Assembly: GCA_913061005.1 (NCBI GenBank)
Contig: CAJXSH010000011.1
Coordinates: 1 to 53,345 of the forward strand
Direction of reading: 5' to 3'
DNA: 53,345 bases
From: an uncultured Ectothiorhodospiraceae bacterium
GTDB lineage: Bacteria; Pseudomonadota; Gammaproteobacteria; Nitrococcales; Nitrococcaceae
A program made the translations under genes and the position numbers. Of the stretch, positions 7,504 through 16,703 are shown piece by piece (within the stretch, counting starts at the first letter, position 1; every line of letters starts with the position of its first letter). Under the pieces are notes generated by a model. That model searched no databases. It was not told the DNA's origin and was given only the letters and a program-made list of their open reading frames with translations.

Positions 7504-8337
7504 ATGAAAGCGACAATGACCTGGCATCAGGCCCTTCAGGCCTGCAAGGACGCCGACCAACCCTTTGTGCTGGCCACGGTGCTGTCGGCTGCCGGGTCAA
7601 CGCCCCGGGACACCGACGCCAAGATGGTGATCACCGCCACCGATCAATATGACACCGTCGGGGGTGGCCGGCTCGAGCACGAGATCATCACCCGGGCCCG
7701 GCGACGGCTGGAAAGCGGCGAGCAGGGACCGGCCATCGAGAAATTCGCACTGGGCTCGCAACTGGGCCAGTGCTGTGGTGGCAGCGTCAGCATCCTGCTC
7801 GAGAGCTTTGGCGCAAGCCATTTCAACATCGCGCTATTTGGCGCCGGCCATGTCGCCACCGCACTGACCAGCATCCTCGGCCAACTGCCCTACCGGGTCG
7901 AGTGGGTGGATTCACGGGTGGACCTGTTCCCCGACTCGCTGCCCGACAACGTTCACCCGCGCCCCGCCAAGGACCCGGTCGGCTGGATCAGCCAGATCCG
8001 CAGCGGGGCCCATGTGCGGGTCATGACCCACGACCATGACCTGGACTTTCGGCTCATCCACGCGGCATTGCATCGCGCCGATCTTGGCAGCGTCGGTGTC
8101 ATCGGCTCCGAGACCAAGGCCCGGCGGTTTCGGCGCCGGCTGGAGCAGACCGGGGTGGAGCCGGCCACGATCGACCAGCTGATCTGTCCCATCGGACTGG
8201 CGCAGGTCCCCGGCAAACGCCCCATGGAGGTCGCGGTTTCAATCGCCGGCGAGCTCATCGCATCGGCCAACGAGGACCAGGTCGACGCCGGCTGGCGGGG
8301 GCTGGACAAGCAGACACTCAAAGAGGGGCTGGGATGA
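7504..8337 (+). CDS. xdhC: Xanthine dehydrogenase accessory protein XdhC
   Basis: The 277-residue protein of the XdhC/CoxI family binds molybdenum cofactor, promotes its sulfuration and inserts it into xanthine dehydrogenase. The N-terminal XdhC domain carries SAAGSTPRD and GGGRLEHEII, and the QCCGGSV cysteine pair lies near residue 89. A Rossmann-like C-terminal half has ALFGAGHVATAL and GVIGSETKARRF. The ATG at 7504 follows a GTG at 7501; either could start. XdhC genes commonly follow xdhAB, but here it precedes them, overlapping xdhA by 4 nt. Confidence 0.93.
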   Translation: MKATMTWHQALQACKDADQPFVLATVLSAAGSTPRDTDAKMVITATDQYDTVGGGRLEHEIITRARRRLESGEQGPAIEKFALGSQLGQCCGGSVSILLESFGASHFNIALFGAGHVATALTSILGQLPYRVEWVDSRVDLFPDSLPDNVHPRPAKDPVGWISQIRSGAHVRVMTHDHDLDFRLIHAALHRADLGSVGVIGSETKARRFRRRLEQTGVEPATIDQLICPIGLAQVPGKRPMEVAVSIAGELIASANEDQVDAGWRGLDKQTLKEGLG

Positions 8338-9788
8338 TCCGTTTTTTGCTCAACGACGAACTGCGTCACGAGGATGACCTCGACCCCAACCTGACCGTTT
8401 TACGCTACCTCCGCGAGCAGCGCGGCAAGACCGGCACCAAAGAGGGCTGTGCCTCCGGTGACTGCGGCGCCTGCACGGTCGTGCTTGCCGAGCCCCATGC
8501 GGGACGGCTGCGCTACCGGGCGATCAACGCCTGCATCACCCCGGTGGCTGCCTTGCATGGCAAGCAGCTGATCAGCGTCGAAGACCTCAAACAGGGCGAA
8601 GCGCTGCACCCGGTGCAACGGGCCATGGCCGATATGCATGGCTCGCAGTGTGGTTTTTGCACGCCCGGGTTCGTGATGTCGATGTTTGCGTTTAGCAAGA
8701 ACACCGAGCAGTACCACCGCGAAGAGGCGCTCGAGGCCCTGGCCGGCAATCTGTGCCGCTGCACCGGTTACCGGCCCATCCTCGATGCGACCGCCGCGGC
8801 CATGCAGCAGATCGAGCACACCGACGGCCCGGTGGATGCGTTTGACCGGCAAGCGGACGAGACCCTCGAGCGGCTCCGGGCAATCGCCGTCGAGGATGGG
8901 TCGCTCAGCAAACGGGATCATCAAGGCTATCTGCCCACCACGCTCGACGAGGTCACCGACCGCCTGGCCGCCAACCCCACCGCGCGCCTGGTGGCCGGTG
9001 CCACCGATCTGGCGCTTGAGATCACCCAACAGCATCAAGCCCTGCCCACATTGATCCACCTCGACCGCGTCGAGGCGCTGCAGACCATCACCGAGGGGGA
9101 TGGCTTTCTGGATATCGGCGCCGCGACTCCGCTTACCGATTGCTATGACGCCCTGGCAACGGCTTTCCCGGATTTTGGCGAACTGCTGGGGCGCTTTGCA
9201 TCCACACAGATCCGCAACCGGGCGACGCTGGGCGGCAACATCGCCACAGCCTCGCCGATTGGCGATACACCGCCGCTGCTCATCGCCCTCGGGGCCACCG
9301 TGAGACTGCGATCGGCGAACGGTTATCGGGATCTGGCCCTGGAGGATTTCTTCCTCGACTACCGCAAGACCGACCTGCGGACGGGCGAGCTGATCGAGCG
9401 GGTATTCATCCCGCTTGAAAGCAAGCGCCGGCTGTTTGCCTACAAGGTATCGAAGCGCATCGAGGACGATATCTCGGCGGTCTGCGGGGCATTTGCCATC
9501 CGGCTTGGCGACGATGGCCGGCGGGTAGACGAGGCGCGAATCGCCTTTGGCGGCATGGCGGCCACACCGGCAAGGGCCAGGGCCTGCGAAACCGCACTGC
9601 AGGGCGCACCGATTACCCAGGCCAGCCTCGAGACCGCCTGTGCGGCGCTCGATGGCGACTTCACCCCGATCAGTGATTTTCGGGCGAGCCGCGAATACCG
9701 CCAGCGCGTCGCCCGCAACCTGCTGCGCCGGGTTTTCATCCGGATTGCCGAACCCCGCCAGGCGGTGATGGTGAGCGATTATGAGTAA
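8334..9788 (+). CDS. xdhA: Xanthine dehydrogenase small subunit (2Fe-2S, FAD)
   Basis: The 484-residue subunit carries electrons from the molybdenum centre to FAD/NAD+. The N-terminal ferredoxin-like domain has CASGDCGAC (C39, C44, C47) and C67; the second 2Fe-2S domain has CGFC (C106, C109) and CRC (C141, C143). The FAD domain starts near residue 190 with LVAGATDLAL and continues with RNRATLGGNIATASPIGD. The C-terminal FAD-linked domain is complete. The gene overlaps xdhC by 4 nt and xdhB by 8 nt, so subunits and chaperone are made in step. Confidence 0.95.
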   Translation: MIRFLLNDELRHEDDLDPNLTVLRYLREQRGKTGTKEGCASGDCGACTVVLAEPHAGRLRYRAINACITPVAALHGKQLISVEDLKQGEALHPVQRAMADMHGSQCGFCTPGFVMSMFAFSKNTEQYHREEALEALAGNLCRCTGYRPILDATAAAMQQIEHTDGPVDAFDRQADETLERLRAIAVEDGSLSKRDHQGYLPTTLDEVTDRLAANPTARLVAGATDLALEITQQHQALPTLIHLDRVEALQTITEGDGFLDIGAATPLTDCYDALATAFPDFGELLGRFASTQIRNRATLGGNIATASPIGDTPPLLIALGATVRLRSANGYRDLALEDFFLDYRKTDLRTGELIERVFIPLESKRRLFAYKVSKRIEDDISAVCGAFAIRLGDDGRRVDEARIAFGGMAATPARARACETALQGAPITQASLETACAALDGDFTPISDFRASREYRQRVARNLLRRVFIRIAEPRQAVMVSDYE

Positions 9789-12201
9789 CCACCCCGATCA
9801 GCAACCCAGCCAACAGGCCATGGAAGCGGCCTTTCGCGAGTCCCTGGTCACCGGCGCCAGCCGGGCGGTCAAGCACGAAAGCGGCGAGAAGCACGTCACC
9901 GGCGAGGCGCAGTACGTCGATGACCATCTTCAGTTTCCCAATCAGCTCCATATCCAGGCACGCCTCAGCGAACACGCCCATGCCCGGATCCTGCGCATCG
10001 ATACCGCGCCCTGTCGGGCGATGCCCGGGGTCGCCGCCGTGATGACCGCGGCGGATGTCCCCGGCAAGCTCGACATCGGGCCGGTGTTCGAAGGCGACCC
10101 CCTGCTCGCCGACGATCGGGTGGAGTATGTGGGCCAGCCGGTACTGGCCGTCGCTGCCGACACCCCCGAGCAGGCCCGGGCCGCTGCCGATGCGGCCATC
10201 ATCGAGTACGAACCCCTCGACCCGGTGCTGGATCTGGGTGAGGCGCTGGACAGCGCCCATTACGTGCTCGAGCCACATCAACAGCAACGCGGTGATGCCG
10301 ACGCCGCGCTTGCCAGTGCCCCTTATCGCATCGACGGCGAACTTCGCATCGGCGGCCAGGAACATTTCTACCTCGAAGGCCAGGCCACCACCGTGGTCCC
10401 CACCGAGGACGGCGGCATGCTGGTGCACTCATCCACCCAGAACCCCACCGAAATCCAGAAACTGGTCGGCGAGGTGCTTGGCGTGGACATGAACGCCGTC
10501 ACCGTCGATACAAGGCGCATGGGCGGCGGATTCGGCGGCAAAGAAACCCAGGCGGCCGCACCCGCCTGTCTGGCCGCCCTGGCGGCGCGTCTGACCGGCC
10601 GGCCGGCCCGGATGCGTCTGTCACGGGCCGATGACGGCATGATGACCGGCAAGCGCCATCCGTTTCTGGCGCGCTATGACATCGGCTTCGATGCCAAGGG
10701 CCGTTTTCACGGCGTGGCCATCGATCTGGCGGCCAACTGCGGCTACTCCCCCGATCTCTCCGGTGCGATTGTCGACCGGGCCATGTTCCATATCGACAAC
10801 GCCTACTATCTGGGGGATGCCCGCATCCGCGGTTATCGCTGCAAGACCAACACCGCCTCGAATACCGCGTTTCGAGGATTTGGTGGCCCCCAGGGGATGG
10901 TGGTGATCGAGGAGATCATCGATCGTATCGCCCGCCACCTCGATCTGGACCCGCTTGAGGTGCGGCGACGTAACTACTATGCCGCGCCCGATCGCAACGT
11001 GACCCATTACCACCAGGTGGTCGAAGAAGAGATCATCGCCGATATGACCGATGATCTTGCAGCGAGCGCGGATTATGCAGCCCGCCGCCGCGAGATTGCC
11101 GCTTTCAACGCCGGCAGCGAGATCCTCAAACGCGGCCTGGCGCTGACGCCGGTCAAGTTCGGCATCTCCTTTACCACCACGTTCCTCAACCAGGCCGGCG
11201 CGCTCATTCACGTCTACACCGACGGCAGCATCCATTTAAACCACGGCGGCACCGAGATGGGCCAGGGGCTCAACACCAAGGTCCAGCAGATTGTCGCCGA
11301 GGTTTTCCAGGTAGAAACCGACCGGATTCGCATCACCGCCACCAACACCGACAAGGTGCCCAACACCTCACCCACAGCGGCCTCCTCGGGGGCAGACCTC
11401 AATGGCATGGCCGCCCGCAACGCCGCCGAGACCATCCGCCAGCGCCTTGTGGAATTCGCCGCCGGGCATTTCCGGGTGACCCCGGAGGAGGTGGTCTTTC
11501 GCAACGGCCATGTGCGCATCCGCGACGAGTACATGACCTTCGAGGCATTGATCCGTCTGGCCTATCTATCGCGGATCTCGTTATCGAGCACCGGCTACTA
11601 CCGCACGCCCAAGATCTACTATGACCGGGACAAGGCGGCCGGTCGGCCGTTTCTCTACTATGCCCACGGCGTGGCCTGCTCGGAGGTCCTCGTCGACACC
11701 CTGACCGGCGAATACCGCATCCTGCGCGCGGACATCCTCCACGATGTCGGCCAGTCACTGAACCCGGCCATCGACATCGGCCAGATCGAGGGCGGATTCG
11801 CCCAGGGCGTGGGGTGGCTGACCACCGAAGAGCTGGTGTGGAACGCACAGGGACGACTGATGACCGCCGGGCCGGCGACCTACAAGGTGCCGGCGGTCTC
11901 GGACATGCCCGAGGCTTTCCATGTCCGGCTGGTGGAAAGCCGCAAGAACCCGGAGCAAACGGTATTTCGATCCAAGGCCGTCGGCGAGCCACCGCTGATG
12001 CTGGGCATCTCGGTCTGGGCGGCGATCAAGGACGCGGTGGCGAGCATCGGCGATTACCAAGTCCACCCGCGCATGGATGCGCCCGCCACACCCGAGCGGG
12101 TGTTGTGGGCCATTGAATCCGTTCGCCCGCCGGCCGATGGCGATGCGCGCACCACCCTCGAGCCGGGCGACTCCCGCGAGGTCGAGGACATGCCCGGATG
12201 A
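9781..12201 (+). CDS. xdhB: Xanthine dehydrogenase large subunit (molybdopterin)
   Basis: The 806-residue molybdenum-cofactor subunit oxidises hypoxanthine/xanthine to urate. Characteristic segments are GGGFGGKE (cofactor contact), TAFRGFGGPQG with the substrate-binding Arg, the TAASSGADLNG loop and KAVGEPPLML holding the catalytic base Glu near residue 736. Length fits XdhB-type subunits. No signal peptide is seen. The stop overlaps guaD by 4 nt. It pairs with the upstream FeS/FAD subunit. Confidence 0.95.
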   Translation: MSNHPDQQPSQQAMEAAFRESLVTGASRAVKHESGEKHVTGEAQYVDDHLQFPNQLHIQARLSEHAHARILRIDTAPCRAMPGVAAVMTAADVPGKLDIGPVFEGDPLLADDRVEYVGQPVLAVAADTPEQARAAADAAIIEYEPLDPVLDLGEALDSAHYVLEPHQQQRGDADAALASAPYRIDGELRIGGQEHFYLEGQATTVVPTEDGGMLVHSSTQNPTEIQKLVGEVLGVDMNAVTVDTRRMGGGFGGKETQAAAPACLAALAARLTGRPARMRLSRADDGMMTGKRHPFLARYDIGFDAKGRFHGVAIDLAANCGYSPDLSGAIVDRAMFHIDNAYYLGDARIRGYRCKTNTASNTAFRGFGGPQGMVVIEEIIDRIARHLDLDPLEVRRRNYYAAPDRNVTHYHQVVEEEIIADMTDDLAASADYAARRREIAAFNAGSEILKRGLALTPVKFGISFTTTFLNQAGALIHVYTDGSIHLNHGGTEMGQGLNTKVQQIVAEVFQVETDRIRITATNTDKVPNTSPTAASSGADLNGMAARNAAETIRQRLVEFAAGHFRVTPEEVVFRNGHVRIRDEYMTFEALIRLAYLSRISLSSTGYYRTPKIYYDRDKAAGRPFLYYAHGVACSEVLVDTLTGEYRILRADILHDVGQSLNPAIDIGQIEGGFAQGVGWLTTEELVWNAQGRLMTAGPATYKVPAVSDMPEAFHVRLVESRKNPEQTVFRSKAVGEPPLMLGISVWAAIKDAVASIGDYQVHPRMDAPATPERVLWAIESVRPPADGDARTTLEPGDSREVEDMPG

Positions 12202-13532
12202 GCACGACGGCCTCATCGCGCCGGGCCTGGCGCAGCCAGCTCGCCTTTTGCACGGCCGATCCATTCCACGAGCCAACCGCAGAGGCCTTTCACTTCATCA
12301 GCGATGGCGTGGTGGTCTGCGAAAACGGGCGCTTCGCCGCGGTGGGCGAGGCCGAGCGGATTCTGCCGACCCTGGGCGACGAGATCCCCATCGAGCATTA
12401 TCCGGATCACATCATCATCCCGGGCATGGTGGATGCCCATGTGCACTATCCCCAGCACGGCATCATCGGCGCCTATTCCGGCGAGCTGCTCGAATGGCTC
12501 GAGCAAGTGGCTTTCCCCGCCGAGGCGGCTTTCGCTGATCGCGCCCATGCCGATGCAGTGGCCGAGGGGTTTCTCGAGGGCCTGCTGACCAACGGCACCA
12601 CCACGGCTTTGGTTTTCGCCACCGTTCATGAGGCATCGGTCGAGGCATTCTTTACCGCCGCGGCCCGCCGTGGCCTGCGCATGATCTGCGGCAAAGTCTT
12701 GATGGATCGCAACGCACCGGCGGCGTTACTCGATACCGCCGATAGCGGTGAGCGGCAAAGCCGTGCGCTGATCGAGCGCTGGCACGGCCATGACCGGCTG
12801 GGTTATGCGGTCACGCCACGCTTTGCCCTGACCAGCTCGTCGGCACAACTCAGCAGCGCCGGCCGGCTGCTCGAAGCCTACCCGGATGTCCTGCTGCATA
12901 CCCATCTTTGCGAAAACCCCCACGAGATCCGGGCGGTGAAAGGCGAGTTTCCCCACTGCGAGGATTATCTGGGGGTCTACGAGGCCCACGGATTGGTCGG
13001 CTCGCGGTCGGTTTTTGCGCATTCGATCCATCTCAGCGAACGCGAGCAGGCGTGTCTTGGTGAGCACGATGCTGCGGTCGCCTTCTGCCCGATGTCCAAT
13101 TTTGCCCTTGGCAGCGGTCTTTTCGATCTGGATGCCGCCCGACAACACCGCCTGCGCGTGGCCCTGGGCTCGGATGTGGGCGCGGGCAACAGCCTCTCAT
13201 TGCTGCGCTGCCTGGATGAGGCCTACAAGACCTGCAAGCTGCGTGGCCAGCGGCTGGAACCCGCCCACGCACTCTATCTGGCCACCCTGGGAGGCGCCCG
13301 GGCACTGGGCCTGGAGCGCCAGATCGGCTCGCTGGAGGTAGGCAAGGAAGCCGATTTCGTTGTGCTTGACCCGCTTGCGACTCCGGATCAGCGCTCGCGC
13401 AATGTCCCACCCCGGGATGCCAGTGAGCGGCTTTTCACCATCTTCTCCCTCGGCGACGACCGCTGTGTGGCTCAAACCATCGCCGCGGGTCGTGTCGCCC
13501 ATCGTCGGACAGCAGAGGCCATCCCCTCATGA
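12198..13532 (+). CDS. guaD: Guanine deaminase
   Basis: The 444-residue amidohydrolase-superfamily enzyme converts guanine to xanthine. Metal ligands are visible in GMVDAHVHYPQ (about residue 80), LLHTHLCEN (about 232), FAHSIHLSE (about 275) and the Asp of LGSDVGAGNSLSLLR. PMSNFALGSGLFD is also typical of the family. The gene lies between xdhB and uraD with 4-nt overlaps on both sides, so guanine is fed directly into the xanthine-to-urate path. The short N-terminal beta-sandwich is complete. Confidence 0.94.
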   Translation: MSTTASSRRAWRSQLAFCTADPFHEPTAEAFHFISDGVVVCENGRFAAVGEAERILPTLGDEIPIEHYPDHIIIPGMVDAHVHYPQHGIIGAYSGELLEWLEQVAFPAEAAFADRAHADAVAEGFLEGLLTNGTTTALVFATVHEASVEAFFTAAARRGLRMICGKVLMDRNAPAALLDTADSGERQSRALIERWHGHDRLGYAVTPRFALTSSSAQLSSAGRLLEAYPDVLLHTHLCENPHEIRAVKGEFPHCEDYLGVYEAHGLVGSRSVFAHSIHLSEREQACLGEHDAAVAFCPMSNFALGSGLFDLDAARQHRLRVALGSDVGAGNSLSLLRCLDEAYKTCKLRGQRLEPAHALYLATLGGARALGLERQIGSLEVGKEADFVVLDPLATPDQRSRNVPPRDASERLFTIFSLGDDRCVAQTIAAGRVAHRRTAEAIPS

Positions 13533-14047
13533 CCATGTTTCGTGCCCTCGACGTCACCACGCTGGATCGTGATGCGTTTATCGAGACCTTCGGCGGCATC
13601 TATGAGCATGCCCCCTGGATCGCGGCTCGGGCGTATGACATGGGGGTGGACGAGAGCCTCAATAAAGTCGAGACGCTCCGCGAGAGAATGGCCCGAATCC
13701 TTGATGAGGCCGATCACGAAGCGCAACTGAGCGTCATCCGGGCCCACCCGGATCTGGCCGGGAAGGCCGCGGTGGCCGGCGAGCTGACCGACTCGAGCCG
13801 TCGTGAACAGGCCGGCGCCGGCATTGACCAATGTTCGCCCGAAGAATTTGCCGAATTCGAGCGCCTGAACGATGCTTATAAAAAGCGATTCGGTTTTCCG
13901 TTTATTATCGCTGTCGCGGGACTGGATCGGTATGCCATTCTCGAAGCGTTCAGAACGCGAATCGAACACGATCGCGAGACCGAGCGACGCACAGCACTGG
14001 TGCAGGTGCACCGCATCGCGGCAAATCGGCTGGTGCAGATGACATAA
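13529..14047 (+). CDS. uraD: OHCU decarboxylase
   Basis: The 172-residue 2-oxo-4-hydroxy-4-carboxy-5-ureidoimidazoline decarboxylase yields (S)-allantoin. The catalytic His73 lies in RAHPDLAGKA; the substrate-loop motif FPFIIAV and the ERLNDAYKKRFGF helix are present. The protein is a stand-alone UraD and not fused to the hydrolase. It overlaps guaD by 4 nt and is the last gene of the xdhC-xdhA-xdhB-guaD-uraD run. Its 3' coding end carries a palindrome that may serve the downstream sigma-54-like promoter. Confidence 0.94.
   Translation: MTMFRALDVTTLDRDAFIETFGGIYEHAPWIAARAYDMGVDESLNKVETLRERMARILDEADHEAQLSVIRAHPDLAGKAAVAGELTDSSRREQAGAGIDQCSPEEFAEFERLNDAYKKRFGFPFIIAVAGLDRYAILEAFRTRIEHDRETERRTALVQVHRIAANRLVQMT
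14000..14012. promoter_or_regulatory. Candidate upstream activator site for ABC operon
   Basis: GTGCAGGTGCACC contains the dyad GTGCA-GG-TGCAC and lies about 90-100 nt before the predicted start of transcription of the sigma-54-like promoter at 14075. The identical 13-mer occurs at 37264-37276 upstream of the other sigma-54-like promoter. It lies in uraD coding sequence, so codon constraint could explain it. Confidence 0.35.
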
Positions 14048-14051
14048 AAAA

Positions 14052-14101
14052 GCCCCTTTTCACGGTATGGGCCGTGGCACCGAAATTGCTTTAAAAGGGG
14101 C
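14052..14101. repeat. Inverted repeat around the ABC-operon promoter
   Basis: GCCCCTTTT (14052-14060) and AAAAGGGGC (14093-14101) are perfectly complementary over nine bases. Inside lies a smaller dyad CACGG-tatggg-CCGTG (14061-14076). It could be a regulator site, an RNA element, or, on the opposite strand, a terminator-like hairpin followed by six T. Its role is unresolved. Confidence 0.5.
14075..14089 (+). promoter_or_regulatory. Sigma-54-like (-24/-12) promoter
   Basis: TGGCAC-N5-TTGC matches the RpoN consensus exactly with GG (14076-14077) and GC (14088-14089) ten bases apart, followed by TTT. It is 40 nt before the ATG of the substrate-binding protein. Predicted transcription would begin near 14101. 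Nitrogen-responsive expression of a purine-linked transporter would be coherent. Confidence 0.6.
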
Positions 14102-14128
14102 ACCAACAACGGTCCGAGGAGTGAAACC

Positions 14129-15142
14129 ATGATGATCCGATCAATCCGTCTCGCAGCGCTCGCCGTGGGGCTTGCCGCCACCGGCGCCCAGGCCCAGAGC
14201 CTTGATACCCCCTTTGCACTGGACTGGAAATTCGAAGGCCCGGCGGCGCCGTATTTTCTGGCCGAAGAACGCGGCTATTTTGACGACGCCGGACTCGATG
14301 TCGAAATCTCGGAGGGGTCCGGATCACTGGATGCCATTCCCAAGGTAGCCACCGGCTCTTTCCCCTTTGGTTTTGCCGATATCAACTCGCTGATGCGGTT
14401 TCTTGACCAGAATCCGGACGCACCGGTCAAAGCGGTGATGATGGTCTATGACAAGCCCCCGTTTTCGATTGTCGGCCGCAAGTCCCTGGGAGTGGATGAG
14501 CCCCAGGATCTGGAAGGCCGCGTCCTCGGGGCCCCGCCGCCGGATGGCGCCTGGGCGCAGTTCCCGATCTTTGCCGCCGAGACCGGCATCGATTCGGATG
14601 CGATCACCGTCGAGCCGGTCGGCTTTCCGGTGCGCGAGCCCATGCTGGCGGACGGCGAGGTGGATGCCATCGCCGGATTCTCGTTTTCCTCAACACTCAA
14701 CCTGCTGCGCCTCGGCGTCCCCGAGGACGATCTCTCGGTGCTGCTGATGGCCGACCATGGTCTCGAGCTCTATGGCAACGCGATTATCGTCAATACCGAT
14801 TTCGCCGAAGCCAATCCGGATGCGGTCAGCGGGTTTTTGGCCGGCATCGCCCGGGGCTGGAAGGACGCCATCGCCGAGCCCGGCACCGCCGTGGAGGCGA
14901 TGGTCCCTGCCAACCCGGCCATGGATACCGACAGCGAGACCCAGCGGCTTGAGCTTGCAATCAACGCCAATGTGCTCACCGACTACGTGCGCGAAAACGG
15001 CATGGGCGGTGTCGATCGCGAGCGTATGACGGCGGCCATCGAGCAGACCAAGCTGGTCTATGACTTCGACCAGGTGCCATCCATCGAGGATGTCTTCGAC
15101 GCCCGTTATCTGCCGGCCCAGGCCGATCGGATGCTCGAATGA
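14129..15142 (+). CDS. NMT1/THI5-type ABC transporter substrate-binding protein
   Basis: The 337-residue periplasmic protein has a signal peptide (about residues 1-22, ending GAQAQ) and the NMT1-like fold shared with thiamine-precursor, nitrate/sulfonate and pyrimidine/purine binding proteins. Visible features are FALDWKFEGPAAPYFLAEE near the mature N-terminus and GSFPFGFADINSLMRF in the first lobe. SD GAGGAG lies seven bases before the ATG. It is followed with 4-nt overlap by the ATPase. Context suggests uptake of a purine, ureide or related N-heterocycle; substrate is not determinable. Confidence 0.88.
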   Translation: MMIRSIRLAALAVGLAATGAQAQSLDTPFALDWKFEGPAAPYFLAEERGYFDDAGLDVEISEGSGSLDAIPKVATGSFPFGFADINSLMRFLDQNPDAPVKAVMMVYDKPPFSIVGRKSLGVDEPQDLEGRVLGAPPPDGAWAQFPIFAAETGIDSDAITVEPVGFPVREPMLADGEVDAIAGFSFSSTLNLLRLGVPEDDLSVLLMADHGLELYGNAIIVNTDFAEANPDAVSGFLAGIARGWKDAIAEPGTAVEAMVPANPAMDTDSETQRLELAINANVLTDYVRENGMGGVDRERMTAAIEQTKLVYDFDQVPSIEDVFDARYLPAQADRMLE

Positions 15143-15939
15143 CCGGGCTGATCGAAATCGAGGGGGTCACGCACGCCTATCCAACGGCGGCGGGCCCCCT
15201 GCCCGTTCTGGAGAACCTGCAGATCAGCGTCCCCGAGAACGAGTTCGCCGCGGTCGTGGGGCCGTCGGGGTGCGGCAAGTCGACATTGACCCGACTGGTG
15301 GCCGGACTGCTGCTGCCGGACGAGGGCGGTGTGCGGCTGCACGGCGAGTGGGTACGCTCGCCACGCAGCACCGTGGGCATGGCGTTTCAGAACCCGGTGT
15401 TGCTGGAATGGCGCACCATTCTGGATAACGTCATCCTGCCGCTGGAGATCGTTGCCCCGCGCATGGGACGCCGCGAGCGGGTGGACCGGGCCATGCAGCT
15501 GCTCGAGATGGTGGGCCTGAAGGGTTTCGAGGCAAAGCGCCCGTCCGAGCTCTCCGGGGGCATGCGTCAGCGTGCCTCATTGTGCCGGGCCATCGTCCAC
15601 AAACCCGAAGTACTCATCCTCGATGAGCCCTTCGGCGCGCTCGACGCCTTCACCCGTGAGGATCTCTGGCAGACGCTGCGCAACCTGCGCCAGGAAGAGC
15701 CGTTCACAACTTTGTTGATCACCCATGACCTGCGCGAGAGCGTTTTTCTAGGTGACCAGGTCTTTGTCCTCTCGGGGCGGCCTGCCCATACCCAGTATGT
15801 GCTCGATGTCGACCTGCCCGATGACCGCGATATCGAAATCCTCTACGACACGCGATCGGTCGAGATGCTTGCCATTCTGCGTGAGCAGATCCGCATCGCC
15901 CAGGGCCGATCCACCGCCGAACAGGCCGTGAACTCATGA
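15139..15939 (+). CDS. ABC transporter ATP-binding protein (NitT/TauT type)
   Basis: The 266-residue ATPase has Walker A GPSGCGKST near residue 38, the signature ELSGGMRQRASL, Walker B VLILDEPFGALD and a switch histidine in LLITHDLRESV. It would couple ATP hydrolysis to import with the SBP before it and the permease after it; both junctions overlap by 4 nt. Confidence 0.93.
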   Translation: MTGLIEIEGVTHAYPTAAGPLPVLENLQISVPENEFAAVVGPSGCGKSTLTRLVAGLLLPDEGGVRLHGEWVRSPRSTVGMAFQNPVLLEWRTILDNVILPLEIVAPRMGRRERVDRAMQLLEMVGLKGFEAKRPSELSGGMRQRASLCRAIVHKPEVLILDEPFGALDAFTREDLWQTLRNLRQEEPFTTLLITHDLRESVFLGDQVFVLSGRPAHTQYVLDVDLPDDRDIEILYDTRSVEMLAILREQIRIAQGRSTAEQAVNS

Positions 15940-16703
15940 ACTGGAAGCACAAGATCCTGATCCCGGTCACCGCACTGGCGCTGTTCACGCTTGGCTGGGA
16001 GGCGCTGGTGTGGGTCAACCAGTGGCCCGCCTACAAAATGGCCGCGCCCTCGGATCTGCCGGCGGCGTTCGTCGAACACTTTGATCTGTTTGTCCAGATG
16101 AGCTGGCAGACCCTGTGGCGGACCGTGGCCGGTCTGGCGCTGTCGGTGCTCGCCGGGACACTGCTTGGCATGATCATGGGGTTTTCACGGATTGCCCGCG
16201 AGGCGCTCTATCCACTGCTGGTGGGTTTCAACGCCATCCCCAAAGCCACGCTGGTGCCGGTGATCGCGCTCATTTTCATCGGTCAGCACGACTTCAACAC
16301 CGTATTGATGGCGTTTTTGATCTCGTTCTTTCCGATCGCCGTGTCGGTCAGCATCGGACTGTCGACGCTCGAGCCCGAGTATCGGGATATCCTGCGCAGC
16401 CTGGGTGCATCGCGGGTGACGCTTTTCACCAAGATCGCCCTGCCCAAAACCCTTCCAGAGTTCTTTGGTGCGCTCAAGGTCGCGGCAACGCTCGCGTTTA
16501 TCGGAACCAACCTGGTCGAGATCGTCTCGCCTCACGGCCGTGGCCTGGGGGCGCTTTTTCGCTCGGGTGAGACCAATGGCGATTATCCATTGATGTTTGC
16601 AGTGCTAATCGCGCTGGCCGTGATGGGCATCCTGATCTACTACGCGGTCATCCTGCTCGAGCGCATCTTCGCCGGCTGGGCTGAACGCAGCGAGACCGGG
16701 TAG
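15936..16703 (+). CDS. ABC transporter permease (NitT/TauT type)
   Basis: The 255-residue inner-membrane permease has about six transmembrane segments and the EAA-like cytoplasmic loop YRDILRSLGASRVTLFTKIALPKTLPEF. It completes the NMT1-type importer. Its last 99 nt lie antisense to the 3' end of the TetR gene on the other strand, an unusually long convergent overlap. Confidence 0.92.
   Translation: MNWKHKILIPVTALALFTLGWEALVWVNQWPAYKMAAPSDLPAAFVEHFDLFVQMSWQTLWRTVAGLALSVLAGTLLGMIMGFSRIAREALYPLLVGFNAIPKATLVPVIALIFIGQHDFNTVLMAFLISFFPIAVSVSIGLSTLEPEYRDILRSLGASRVTLFTKIALPKTLPEFFGALKVAATLAFIGTNLVEIVSPHGRGLGALFRSGETNGDYPLMFAVLIALAVMGILIYYAVILLERIFAGWAERSETG

Noticed and set aside
14052-14101. Intrinsic terminator of the uraD operon
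   Set aside because: On the plus strand no T-tract follows the 3' arm, and the loop is 32 nt. The T-tract exists only on the minus strand, where no gene reads through.
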